Source of the DNA: Flammeovirgaceae bacterium SG7u.111
GTDB lineage: Bacteria; Bacteroidota; Bacteroidia; Cytophagales; Flammeovirgaceae
Reading direction: 5' to 3'
Assembly (NCBI GenBank): GCA_034044135.1
Contig: CP139021.1
Span: 630,501-694,500, forward strand
DNA length: 64,000 nucleotides
Each line of letters starts with the position of its first letter. The first letter of the stretch is position 1. Made by a program: the position numbers and the translations under genes. The notes under the pieces are model-generated. The model saw nothing but the letters and a program-made list of their open reading frames with translations. It had not been told where the DNA came from and did no database searches. This document shows, piece after piece, positions 25,678 to 35,096 of this stretch.

Positions 25678-28600
25678 ATGAAATTGAAAGTAATACGACA
25701 ACTAATTGCCATGTCAAAATTCACCTTTTATGGCATTTTCTTGCAAATATTATTTTGCGGAATGCTGCTCGCTAACAATGGAAACGCTCAAAACAAGAGT
25801 ATAGATGACATCTATGTCTCTGTCGATCTTGAGAATAGGAGCTTAGTAGAGACCTTCAATACTATTGAAGAGATTACGGATTTTTCTTTCGCCTACAGCC
25901 GTAGGGTAATTGATAAGGAAAAACGGATTACGGTAAGTATGGACAATGAGACGCTAGGTGATTTGCTTCGGTTTTTATCGAAAGAGACAAATTTGAAGTT
26001 CAAAAGAGTAGATGAAAATATTCATGTGAACAAAAAGAGTATTTTTATGACCTCGGTAGAGGAGCAAACTCTTCTTGCTAATGACATTCTACAATCAACA
26101 GTATCGGGTACGGTTATTTCGGGAGAGGATGGCGGACCATTGCCAGGCGTAAGTATCCTTATTAAAGGTACTGCTACGGGTACTACTACTGACATAGATG
26201 GAAAGTACACATTGAATGCTCCTTCAGGATCAACTTTGCAGTTTAGTTACATTGGTTTTATAAGCCAAGATATTGAGGTCGGTAGCCAATCTCAAATCAA
26301 TATAACCTTAGAGCCAGATTTGGCTCAACTAGAAGAAGTTGTTGTTGTTGGTTATGGTACACAAAAACGTGCAGAAGTAACAGGGGCAATATCTTCAATT
26401 GGAGCGGAAGCTATCAAAGAAGTACCGATTACTTCAGCTGAGCAAGCTTTGCAGGGTAGGGCCGCTGGTGTAACTGTTGTAAGTAATGGTCAGCCAGGTT
26501 CTGCACCAACTATCAGGGTTAGGGGGCTTGGTACGGTAAACGATAACAATCCTTTGATAGTAATTGATGGAATAGTTGGCGCCAGTTTACAAGACTTGAA
26601 CCCTAATGACATAGAGTCAATGGAAGTGTTGAAAGATGCTTCTACCACTGCTATTTATGGGGCTAAAGGAGCAAATGGTGTAATCATGATTACTACTAAA
26701 AAAGGTAAGACTGGCAAAGCAAAAGTTAGCTTTGAAGCATGGGCAGGTGTTCAAACTCAAAAGAAACGTTACGATGTATTGAGTACCGATCAATATATTC
26801 AATATGCAACTGATATTGGAAATCTTCAAGATCCTGTGGCTATTCCTGCTCGTATTACCGACCCTCAGTACTCTTCTTATTTGCAAAATAATACAGACTG
26901 GCAAGATGCTATTTTCCAAGACGGGGCAATGCAAAACTATAATGTAAGCTTGTCAGGAGGTGGAGAAAGCAGTAATTATATGTTTTCTACTGGATATACT
27001 GATCAAGAAGGAATAGTCACCTCTACCGGATTTAAGAGGTTTAATTTTAGAGCCAATAGTGATTTTAAAATAGGAAGGTTGAAAGTAGGGGAGACAATGT
27101 CATTGTCTTTCAATAAATCAAACCCTTATTTTGATCAAGGCGGTCGTTCAATGATCGAACATGCTATTAAAATGGCTCCTTACCTCCCTGTATTTAATCC
27201 AAATAACTTGGGGGGGCATCAAGGACCTCTTTCGTCATTGGATAATCAAGATGCTGAAAATCCACATAGATCTCTGGTTCATGGTTTAAGAGAGAATGAT
27301 TCTGAGAACCTTATGGGTACTTTATTTGCGGAATATGAAATTATTGATGGATTGAAGTTCAGGACACAAGGCGGTCTGAATTATACTACTGGAAGAACCA
27401 ATAATTTCATCCCTTCTTTTGATGATGCGCAGAACGATGGTGGTGGTCAGCATTTCCAAGACTGGGCAGATGTAACAAAAAACACAAATAAATTTGAGTC
27501 TGTTATATGGACTAATAGCTTGACTTATTCCAAAACATTTAATGATGTACATAATTTTAATGTCTTGGCTCTTGTGGAGTCTTATGAACAGACATATTCT
27601 TCTATAGATGCTAATAGCAGAAATTATGTGACAGATGAAGTAAACCAGTTGAATCTGAGCCAGGCTAGCTTAAGTTCAAATAAGTATGAGTATGCTCGTT
27701 ATGGTTACCTTGGTAGGTTGAACTATAACTATGATGGTAAATACATTTTTGCTGTTTCCTATAGACGTGATGCTTCTTCAAGGTTCGGACCTAATAATAG
27801 ATGGGGTTCTTTCCCATCTATAGCAGCCGGATGGAGAGTGAGTGAAGAATCTTTTATGTCAGGTGTGGATATGGTAAGTAATTTAAAATTGAGAGGTAGC
27901 TGGGGTAAAGTAGGTAACGATAACTTAAATGAATACAGGTATGCATCAAACCTTACCAATGATTATAACTATCATTTTGGTGATGGTGGTTCATTGGCTA
28001 ACGGTACTACAGGTGCTGGACCTGCTAGCCCTGACCTAAAATGGGAGGAAACTACAATGCTCAATTTGGGTATTGACCTCGGGCTATTATCTGATCAAAT
28101 AACAGTATCGGTTGAATATTTTAATAATACTAGTGATGATTTATTAATGGACTTGCCACTTGCCCCTTCCTTGGGTTTTCATAATGCTAATCTTCCTAAG
28201 AATGTTGGTTCAGTTGAGAATTCAGGCTTTGAAATCACGCTTGGTTATAATGATATTGAGGGAGACTTTACTTGGTCTGCAAATCTTAATCTTTCCACTA
28301 CTAGCAATAAAGTACTTGATTTGGGTGGTGTTGACCAATTAGCAGGTGGTGGTTTTGAAAACCAAAATATTTCAAGAACAATCGTAGGAGAGCCAATGTT
28401 CCACTTCTATGGTTACGAAATGATAGGAATTTACCAAGATCAAGCTGATGTAGATAATAATCCCTCACATGGAAATGCGCAACCTGGTGACGTGAAGTTC
28501 AGAGATATAAGTGGTCCTGAAGGTGTGCCTGATGGGCAGATCACGGCAGATGATAGAACTATCATTGGTAATCCCTTCCCTAAGCTGAACTATGGTTTTT

Positions 28601-29088
28601 CTGGTAATGCAGAATACAAAGGGTTTGATTTCAGTATGTTCATTGTAGGGGTCTCTGGTAATGATATTTACAATACCAATATCTACGACTTACAGGGAAT
28701 GACAAGGTTGTTCAATGCAGGAACAGAAGTGTTGGATAGATGGACAGCTCCTGGGACTTCTAATACCATTCCAAGAGTACTTGGTGCTGGAGAGAACGTT
28801 TCTGTTTCTAGCCGTTTTGTTGAAAAAGGTTCTTATTTACGCCTAAGAAATATCTCATTAGGATATACACTTCCAACTAATAATATCCTCAATGGTAGTA
28901 TTTCTAAACTTAGGGTTTATATCAGTGGACAGAACTTGTTTACCATTACCGATTATACTGGCTTAGATCCAGAAATTGGCACACATGTTACCACAGACCA
29001 AAGAGAAAGGAACTTTCAGTTAGGTATTGATCGTGGTAACTATCCTTTGCCTAAGTCTTTTGTAGGAGGTATACAAGTTTCATTTTAA
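25678..29088 (+). CDS. SusC/RagA-type TonB-dependent receptor with STN signalling domain
   Basis: An 1136-residue outer-membrane transporter. A signal peptide (about 1-38) is followed by an STN domain (about 45-110, LVETFNTIEEITDFSFAYS). A carboxypeptidase-regulatory-like domain (about 140-215, VSGTVISGEDGGPLPGVSIL) comes next, then the SusC motif VVVVGYGTQKRAEVTGAIS near 222 and a TonB plug (about 240-345). The remaining part is a 22-strand beta-barrel. The STN domain is the transducing type that contacts FecR, consistent with the upstream sigma/anti-sigma genes. It imports a substrate delivered by the SusD partner that follows 19 bases after. The substrate cannot be told from sequence. Confidence 0.95.
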   Translation: MKLKVIRQLIAMSKFTFYGIFLQILFCGMLLANNGNAQNKSIDDIYVSVDLENRSLVETFNTIEEITDFSFAYSRRVIDKEKRITVSMDNETLGDLLRFLSKETNLKFKRVDENIHVNKKSIFMTSVEEQTLLANDILQSTVSGTVISGEDGGPLPGVSILIKGTATGTTTDIDGKYTLNAPSGSTLQFSYIGFISQDIEVGSQSQINITLEPDLAQLEEVVVVGYGTQKRAEVTGAISSIGAEAIKEVPITSAEQALQGRAAGVTVVSNGQPGSAPTIRVRGLGTVNDNNPLIVIDGIVGASLQDLNPNDIESMEVLKDASTTAIYGAKGANGVIMITTKKGKTGKAKVSFEAWAGVQTQKKRYDVLSTDQYIQYATDIGNLQDPVAIPARITDPQYSSYLQNNTDWQDAIFQDGAMQNYNVSLSGGGESSNYMFSTGYTDQEGIVTSTGFKRFNFRANSDFKIGRLKVGETMSLSFNKSNPYFDQGGRSMIEHAIKMAPYLPVFNPNNLGGHQGPLSSLDNQDAENPHRSLVHGLRENDSENLMGTLFAEYEIIDGLKFRTQGGLNYTTGRTNNFIPSFDDAQNDGGGQHFQDWADVTKNTNKFESVIWTNSLTYSKTFNDVHNFNVLALVESYEQTYSSIDANSRNYVTDEVNQLNLSQASLSSNKYEYARYGYLGRLNYNYDGKYIFAVSYRRDASSRFGPNNRWGSFPSIAAGWRVSEESFMSGVDMVSNLKLRGSWGKVGNDNLNEYRYASNLTNDYNYHFGDGGSLANGTTGAGPASPDLKWEETTMLNLGIDLGLLSDQITVSVEYFNNTSDDLLMDLPLAPSLGFHNANLPKNVGSVENSGFEITLGYNDIEGDFTWSANLNLSTTSNKVLDLGGVDQLAGGGFENQNISRTIVGEPMFHFYGYEMIGIYQDQADVDNNPSHGNAQPGDVKFRDISGPEGVPDGQITADDRTIIGNPFPKLNYGFSGNAEYKGFDFSMFIVGVSGNDIYNTNIYDLQGMTRLFNAGTEVLDRWTAPGTSNTIPRVLGAGENVSVSSRFVEKGSYLRLRNISLGYTLPTNNILNGSISKLRVYISGQNLFTITDYTGLDPEIGTHVTTDQRERNFQLGIDRGNYPLPKSFVGGIQVSF

Positions 29089-29107
29089 CTAAAACCAGAG
29101 AATAATC

Positions 29108-30580
29108 ATGAGATATAAAAAATATATAACACCATTTGTTGTAACAATTCTTTTGATGGTTTCATGTAAACCAGATTTGGATTTGGTAGATCCAAATCAG
29201 CTGTCACCAGATACTTTTTTTAAAAATGAAGTACAGTTACAGTCAGCTGTAAATGCAATCTATGCCAACTTTCAAACACAGGGATTGTATACAAGACACA
29301 TGTTTTTTATGCTTGACAATATGTCACATGAAAACGCAGGAAATCCTCAATTAGAAGCTGATAAAGTTCAATACTTGGATTTTTCTTTTCCTACAGATCA
29401 TGGAGCTATATTCCAATATTGGGACAATTGCTATAGAGGTATTAATAAAGCTAACTTTGTGCTAGACAATGTCGAAAACACTGAAAATGTAACAGATGCA
29501 GTGAGGAATAAATACAAAGGAGAGGCGATGTTTTTAAGGAGTCTGTATTATTTCTTCTTGGTAAGAAGGTTTGGTGATGTGCCTATATATACGACTATAG
29601 AAACCGATCCAAAAGGAAGGAGTCCGAAATCAGAAGTGTATCAGTTAATTAAGGATGATTTGTCTTTTGCTGCGGCGAACTTGAGATCAAAAGGGGATGA
29701 GGCTGATGCTGGCAGACCAACTTCAGGAGCTGCAAATGCCTTTTTGGGCAAGGTACACCTTTACTTAGGGGAGTATACTGAAGCCAAGGCTGCATTTGCA
29801 AAAGTGACGGGGTATGCGCTTACCGATAATTTTTATGATAATTTTATGGAAGAAACGGAGTGGAATAGTGAAACTGTTTTTCAAGTAAACTTTACGGGTA
29901 ATTTTGGTGGTTCTAGTTGGGGATCTACAGGTACTGGTACAGAAGAAATAACTTTTAGAGCGCAAGAGTATGGCGTTACTTGGTTCAATGTGTACCCAGC
30001 TGACAAGACATTAGACGAGTTTGAAGATGGTGACCCAAGGTATGCGGACAGTTTCTGGTCAAACGGAGATATCTTTGATCCTAATGGAGAGGCAGTTGTT
30101 GCTGAAATTCCTCGGGGAAGAAGAGCTGCATGGAAGAAATATTCTCAATACTACAAACAAGCCAATTCTGATATGCAGTCGGGTATCAACTTCAATGTGA
30201 TCCGTTATGCTGATGTATTGCTGATGATGGCTGAAGTAGAAAACGAATTGGGCAATATTGCTGCTGCAGTTGATTACCTAAACGAAGTGCGTAACAGACC
30301 TTCTACTAGCATGCCTAACTATGGCACTGCTGAAATGAATGCTATGTACCCAGTAACTACCAAAGCGGAGGTAATGGATGCAATCATTCACGAGCGCCAA
30401 GTAGAGCTTTGTGGTGAGCAAGTTCGCTTTGATGACCTCCTAAGGTGGGGGAAAGCAGCAGATTTCTTAGCAGGTACCGGTTTTACAACAGGAAAGTCTG
30501 AGTTATTTCCAATACCTCAAAATGAAATAGACAGGAACGAAGTATTGTCTAATGCTGATCAAAACCCTGGTTATAAATAA
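29108..30580 (+). CDS. SusD/RagB-family nutrient-binding lipoprotein
   Basis: A 490-residue surface lipoprotein with lipobox MVSC (Cys20). SusD family features are LDLVDPNQLSPDTFF at the mature N-terminus, TPR-like helices with GEAMFLRSLYYFFLVRRFGDVP (about residues 139-160; key residues R-LYY-LV-FGDVP), NVIRYADVLLMMAEVENELG, and a C-terminal IIHERQVELCGEQVRFDDLLRW stretch (about 423-444). It forms the lid of the SusC channel encoded immediately upstream. No glycoside hydrolase or peptidase gene follows, so the cargo is undefined. A strong terminator closes the unit at 30618-30654. Confidence 0.95.
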   Translation: MRYKKYITPFVVTILLMVSCKPDLDLVDPNQLSPDTFFKNEVQLQSAVNAIYANFQTQGLYTRHMFFMLDNMSHENAGNPQLEADKVQYLDFSFPTDHGAIFQYWDNCYRGINKANFVLDNVENTENVTDAVRNKYKGEAMFLRSLYYFFLVRRFGDVPIYTTIETDPKGRSPKSEVYQLIKDDLSFAAANLRSKGDEADAGRPTSGAANAFLGKVHLYLGEYTEAKAAFAKVTGYALTDNFYDNFMEETEWNSETVFQVNFTGNFGGSSWGSTGTGTEEITFRAQEYGVTWFNVYPADKTLDEFEDGDPRYADSFWSNGDIFDPNGEAVVAEIPRGRRAAWKKYSQYYKQANSDMQSGINFNVIRYADVLLMMAEVENELGNIAAAVDYLNEVRNRPSTSMPNYGTAEMNAMYPVTTKAEVMDAIIHERQVELCGEQVRFDDLLRWGKAADFLAGTGFTTGKSELFPIPQNEIDRNEVLSNADQNPGYK

Positions 30581-30617
30581 TATTTAAAATTCATCACATT
30601 ACACTTTGACAAAATTA

Positions 30618-30654
30618 AGAAAGCCCCATGCTGGTTGCGTGGGGCTTTCTTTTG
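30618..30654 (+). terminator. Terminator of the SusC/SusD operon
   Basis: A perfect stem AGAAAGCCCCATGC / GCGTGGGGCTTTCT (one G-U pair) with a TGGTT loop is followed by TTTG. It lies 38 bases past the susD-like stop. Confidence 0.8.
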
Positions 30655-30674
30655 TTTATAAAACCAGTGAAGGA

Positions 30675-30947
30675 TCAGCTTGATATTTTTTCTTTTACAG
30701 ATGAATCAGTGCTGCTAGTTTGTGGTGTTTGTGATTTTGTCTTTCTTTCGTTCACTTCCCTCACCAAGGCTTTTAATCCGTCTGTAAGAGAGATGATCTC
30801 TCCGTCTTCATCTATAAAGGTTACTTTTTTTTGAAGTACCAATTGGGTACGTTCGTAGGGCGAAATAGCTAGGAATTGCTCAAGGTGTAACAAGTTATGC
30901 CCCCCATTGCTTTTTTGTACCGAAATCTGATCAATTTTTTTGTCCAT
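30675..30947 (-). CDS. Small hydrophilic protein downstream of amt
   Basis: A 90-residue protein starting at the ATG at 30947 (MDKKIDQISVQKSNGG); a longer in-frame start at 30998 would overlap the amt end. It begins 17 bases after the amt stop and is probably co-transcribed with amt. Visible features are VTFIDEDGEIISLTDGLKALV in the middle and a Lys/Thr/Ser-rich C-terminal tail. No membrane segment or known domain is recognised. It does not resemble GlnK (no TVxEVxGFGRQKG or T-loop tyrosine), although it occupies the position of glnK in many amt operons. Confidence 0.55.
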   Translation of the reverse strand: MDKKIDQISVQKSNGGHNLLHLEQFLAISPYERTQLVLQKKVTFIDEDGEIISLTDGLKALVREVNERKTKSQTPQTSSTDSSVKEKISS

Positions 30948-30963
30948 TTCTGCAGAGTTTTTG

Positions 30964-32394
30964 TTAGTTTTCTTCACTTCCCTTTTGTGGCATTTCACTT
31001 ACCTCATCTTCGTTTAGGCCTGCCATCAAGTGGAGCAGTTCCTGTTCGCTGAGGGCTTCCTCTTCTATCTCGTCTACATACTTTTTGCCATAGTCTATCC
31101 CTTCTTTTTCTTCTATAGGAGAAACTCGAAGGCCTACAGTAGCTTTAAGAGCTTTAAACATCACAAAGGCAATAGCACTTGTGAAAATGAAACAAACGGC
31201 AACTCCCAAGAATTGTACTCCGAGTTGTTGAAATCTAGGTAAAGCTAATAGCTCTTCTTTCCCAAAAATAGCTACTGCCAATGTGCCAAATACTCCTCCA
31301 AATCCATGAACGGGAATTGCACCTACCGGATCGTCCAATTTCCATTTCTTTATAAGAAGATCGAAGGTGTAATTGTGTATTAAGCCAGCTAAAATACCTA
31401 TAAGTAGAGCATTTCCAAAGCTTACTACATTTGCACCTGCCGTAATAGCAACAAGACCTGTTAAAATTCCACCCATTAGCTTTCCATACAAGTCGGCTTT
31501 CTTTTGGAAGAAGTAACTGTGGAAAAAAGCCGAAATACCTGCGGCAGCTGCGGCAAGGTTTGTATTGAGAATGATTTTTTCTACGCTGCTATCTAAAGCA
31601 AGGGTACTACCACCATTGAATCCCCACCAGCCTAGCCAAAGTATAATTACCCCGAGGGCAGAATAAGCGAAGCTATGGGGTCTGAAATCTCTAACTTTTC
31701 CATCTTTGCTATACCTGCCAAGCCTTGGACCAACTATCCAAATCCCTACTAATGCTACCCAAGCTCCTACCGAATGAACCACGGTTGAGCCTGCAAAATC
31801 CATAAATCCTAGATCGGCTAGCCAAGCAGGGTTATTTCCAAAAAAGAGGTTGCCCCAGGCCCAATGTCCAAATACGGGATATATTACCAAGCCCATTACC
31901 AGAGAAGCAGTGAGGTAGGGCACAAAGCCTGTTCTTTCAGACATTGCTCCTGAAACTATGGTAAGTGCTGTACCTGCAAAAGCCAACTGGAACAAGAAGA
32001 AGGTAATGCCAAGTGGGCTACCGCCTTCGGCACCCTCTACGCCATCGGCCATGAACAGGTCTGTTCCTATAAAACCTCCAGCAGAATGACCAAACATAAG
32101 TCCAAAGCCAATTAAGAAAAAAGCGACACTTACCACCACCCAGTCAACAAGGTTTTTCATGCTAACTACGGTGCTATGTTGGGTACGTACCATCCCAACC
32201 TCTAAGCACTTGAAACCCGCTTGCATAAAAAAGACCAACGCAGCAGATATTAATATCCAGAGCCGGTCTAGGTTTAAGGTGATTGAAGCCTCATGGGGAG
32301 TTGGTTCAGAGCCTGCCATAGCTGGAATATAAAGGAATACTATTAGCAAAAGCAATGAGAAAATTTTGAGTGTTAAGGGGAAAACTGTTTTCAT
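30964..32394 (-). CDS. amt: Ammonium transporter
   Basis: A 476-residue Amt/MEP/Rh family channel with a signal sequence (about 1-27) and 11 predicted transmembrane helices. Conserved features include the phenylalanine-gate regions, FFMQAGFKCLEVGMVRTQ, the first pore His in STVVHSVGAWVALVG and the second in PVHGFGGVFGTLA. The C-terminal cytosolic tail is about 60 residues, acidic, and ends KGSEEN. It brings in ammonium for the GOGAT pathway, whose large subunit is encoded at the window start. No PII gene is adjacent. Confidence 0.95.
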   Translation of the reverse strand: MKTVFPLTLKIFSLLLLIVFLYIPAMAGSEPTPHEASITLNLDRLWILISAALVFFMQAGFKCLEVGMVRTQHSTVVSMKNLVDWVVVSVAFFLIGFGLMFGHSAGGFIGTDLFMADGVEGAEGGSPLGITFFLFQLAFAGTALTIVSGAMSERTGFVPYLTASLVMGLVIYPVFGHWAWGNLFFGNNPAWLADLGFMDFAGSTVVHSVGAWVALVGIWIVGPRLGRYSKDGKVRDFRPHSFAYSALGVIILWLGWWGFNGGSTLALDSSVEKIILNTNLAAAAAGISAFFHSYFFQKKADLYGKLMGGILTGLVAITAGANVVSFGNALLIGILAGLIHNYTFDLLIKKWKLDDPVGAIPVHGFGGVFGTLAVAIFGKEELLALPRFQQLGVQFLGVAVCFIFTSAIAFVMFKALKATVGLRVSPIEEKEGIDYGKKYVDEIEEEALSEQELLHLMAGLNEDEVSEMPQKGSEEN

Positions 32395-32662
32395 AAATTT
32401 TTTGGTTGAGAAATTAAGTCATGTGGTTAGTTGAGTAGGCAAATTGTTTGTTCCTGTCGAGAACATCCATCTTTAGGGTAAGGGGCTGCGGTTTCGCAGG
32501 TAAGTTGAGAACGTGATGAAGTAAGGTTTATGCGGTTAGAAGGGTGGAAAATGTGTTTATACGCATGTTTTTTTAGAAAAAAAATGAGTTTAAGAATAAA
32601 TAAACATTGTTGATGCTTGTTTGTATAGATTTAATGGCTGGAAAACTGTTGAAAGGGAGTGG

Positions 32663-34210
32663 TTATTTTGTGTTATTTTCTAGTAATAAAATTGAAAAAG
32701 GGCTGATTTTAAGGTTGTATTTTGTTTGGTCTGGCATAAAATAAGACATGACCAAACTGTTGCCTAATGCAATATCAATATCTCCATCTCCATCATAATC
32801 GTTTCGGTCCGCTATGAGCCAGCGACCTTTGGTAGCCCCTTCAATTGTTTGAGCCTTAAACTCAAAGTTATCTTCATCAGTTCTTTCCAAATAAATAAAG
32901 CTTTCTTCGGGAGTGTTTTCGTAATCTGGGAAATAGGAGATGCAGGCAATATCTATGTCCCCATCAAGGTCATAATCTTCGGGCATGGCTTTGAATGGTC
33001 CGTTCATGGAGTAGAAATACTCCTCTTCAAAAGTTGGGGTTTCCTTATCTCCATTATTTAATAAAATGCTCACGCCATGATAGGGCTTCAAAATAGGTAC
33101 GCTATAATCACCGTTATCGCCATTTACATAAACAATATCTTCCAGCCCATCTTTGTTCATATCAACAAGTTCGTAATAAGAAGAACCGTGGGAAGGGGGA
33201 AATGCATAGACTTTGCTTTCTTTAAAGTTGCCTTTTCCATCTCCTTTATAGAAAAAGAACCCTTCATCGCCTTGGGCCATCAATGCCAAAATATCCATAA
33301 ACCCATCTTTATCCAGGTCAACTACATCGGTTTTTAATGCTCCAGGAAGAGCTCTTAGCATATGTAAATTGTAGCCTTGTTCAGTGTTTTCGTACCAAGC
33401 AAGTGAGCCTTGCATGTAGCCAAAGCCACTAACTACAATGTCTTCTCTGCCATCGTCATTAAGGTCTCCATACGATGCATGAACAGGGCGGGGAAGTTGA
33501 GAAAGAATAGCAGTAAGTTCGCTTTTTGTATGTTGGAATATTTTTCCTCGTTTCCAGTCATTTGGGTGGATGTTGCCCATGGTAAGCACTTGGAAGCCAT
33601 CTGAAATAATATTCAAGTGGCTTGGTGCTCCATCAAGTTGAAATTCTTCGAAGCTGCTATTTTTCAGGTTGTACTTAAAAAGCTGATTTTTTAAGGCGTC
33701 ACCGTACCAAAGTTCAAAGGGCTTTTCCCCAAATTTTACCAATGAGCCAGAAGGTTTTTCTATGTGAGGAAATTGGATAGCTTTTTCGTTAAAAAGAGCA
33801 AGAGGTTCACTCTCAATTTCGGTTTTTGGAGTTTTGAGAGAATCAGGACTTAGGCTTAGGTAAAAATCTTGGATTTTGAACCAATCCTCAAGCGTAACCA
33901 TAGATTGGCTGGGGAACAGGCCATTTGCCTTTAGCATGACCATGTGTTCCATTTCGGCAGCAGAAGATGAAAGCCCCATTCTTGCACCCATTTTTGGCAA
34001 TATCTCCTCCCATATTTTTTTAGGCAATAACTTGGGTTTAGGAAATTGGTGGCACAAAACGCAATATGTTTTGGCTAATTTTTCCCCTTCCCTAAGTCTT
34101 GCTTGCTGCGGGTCTTGCCTCGAACAAGAAGCAGTGATGGTTAGTATAGTAATGACAGAAACTAAGGTAGGAATAAAAGGTAGCCAGAAATAGATTGGTT
34201 TGGAGATCAT
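32663..34210 (-). CDS. Haem-binding FG-GAP/VCBS repeat lipoprotein
   Basis: A 515-residue lipoprotein with signal peptide and lipobox TASC (Cys29). A class I c-type haem motif CVLCH (residues 50-54) lies in a short cytochrome-like segment (about 40-135). A beta-propeller of FG-GAP/VCBS repeats follows, with calcium-loop motifs such as DLNDDGREDI, DLDKDGFMDI, DMNKDGLEDI, DYDLDGDIDI and DYDGDGDIDI (about 240-490). Such proteins in Bacteroidota are exported and of unknown function. Electron transfer or haem-dependent substrate oxidation are possible. It is monocistronic on minus, 268 bases above amt. Confidence 0.8.
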   Translation of the reverse strand: MISKPIYFWLPFIPTLVSVITILTITASCSRQDPQQARLREGEKLAKTYCVLCHQFPKPKLLPKKIWEEILPKMGARMGLSSSAAEMEHMVMLKANGLFPSQSMVTLEDWFKIQDFYLSLSPDSLKTPKTEIESEPLALFNEKAIQFPHIEKPSGSLVKFGEKPFELWYGDALKNQLFKYNLKNSSFEEFQLDGAPSHLNIISDGFQVLTMGNIHPNDWKRGKIFQHTKSELTAILSQLPRPVHASYGDLNDDGREDIVVSGFGYMQGSLAWYENTEQGYNLHMLRALPGALKTDVVDLDKDGFMDILALMAQGDEGFFFYKGDGKGNFKESKVYAFPPSHGSSYYELVDMNKDGLEDIVYVNGDNGDYSVPILKPYHGVSILLNNGDKETPTFEEEYFYSMNGPFKAMPEDYDLDGDIDIACISYFPDYENTPEESFIYLERTDEDNFEFKAQTIEGATKGRWLIADRNDYDGDGDIDIALGNSLVMSYFMPDQTKYNLKISPFSILLLENNTK

Positions 34211-34408
34211 AAAGGTGACAGCTCAAAAATAGCACTTGTAAAATATAAGATTAGTTGTTTTTTAACTACTAACCAAAGTTTATGTTAGAGACATTTTAGT
34301 AAAAACAATTTGCGTCCCTTCCTTGAGTTTTTATAAGAAATGAGACTTATAAAAAACGAGTTGTTAACTTATAACAGACCATAATATGATAATTTAAGGT
34401 TTTAGTAT

Positions 34409-35092
34409 ATGAATTGTCCAAGTTGTAATGCCGTTTTGAGTGGGGAGAATATCAATATTCAAACGGATTTGGCGCATTGCCCCGGCTGTAACCATATTTT
34501 TAAAATTTCAGATGCCGTAGTTTCAGATGTAGCTACAGGGTTTGATATAAACAACCCTCCAAAAGGAGCTTGGATAAGAAAAGATATGGATCAGATGGTA
34601 GTAGGGGCAACAACTCGCTCACCAATGGCTTTTTTTCTAGTCCCTTTCATGTGCATCTAGTCGGGAGATTCTTTGTGTGGAATATATGGTTCACAAGTTC
34701 TTTCTGGTGAGTTTGATCCTTGTATGTCCCTATTTGGAATTCCCTTTTTGATTGGTTCGGTAATTTTTTGGAGTTTGGCGCTTATGTCTATTTGGGGAAA
34801 AGTGGAAGTGACGTTTGATAAAAGAGGAGGGAAGGTCTTTACAGGTTTGTGGCAAATAGGGCTTACCAAAAGGTTTGCTTGGGAAGATATCTCAAAGGTT
34901 ACAGAAGCGCAATCGGGTTATTCGGCGAAAAATGGCTTCAAAAACAGAACGAGCGGAACGGTAATTAGGCTAGAAGGCAAAAAGAGAATTTCTTTTGGAG
35001 TAGGCTTGAACGAGAGCCGCCGCTATTATTTGCTGATGGCAGTGAAAAATATTTTGGGTAAGAAGAAGTCGGGTAGGAGTAGGGCTATGTAG
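34409..35092 (+). pseudogene. Zinc-ribbon membrane protein interrupted by an in-frame TAG
   Basis: Two frames in the same phase (34409-34660 and 34673-35092) are separated only by TAG at 34658-34660. Reading through gives a coherent protein of about 228 residues. It has an N-terminal double CPxC zinc ribbon (MNCPSCNAVLSG ... CPGCNHIFKIS), hydrophobic segments around PMAFFLVPFMCI and LFGIPFLIGSVIFWSLALM, and a C-terminal soluble part (RFAWEDISKVTEA). The break sits in a hydrophobic stretch before SGDSLCGIYG; a Trp (TGG) there is the simplest ancestral codon. It may be a genuine nonsense mutation or a sequencing error. Function is unknown. Confidence 0.7.
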
Positions 35093-35096
35093 CTGC

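Noticed and set aside
30628-30834. 68-codon plus-strand frame after the SusD-like gene
   Set aside because: It starts within the terminator hairpin and is antisense to the small protein gene.
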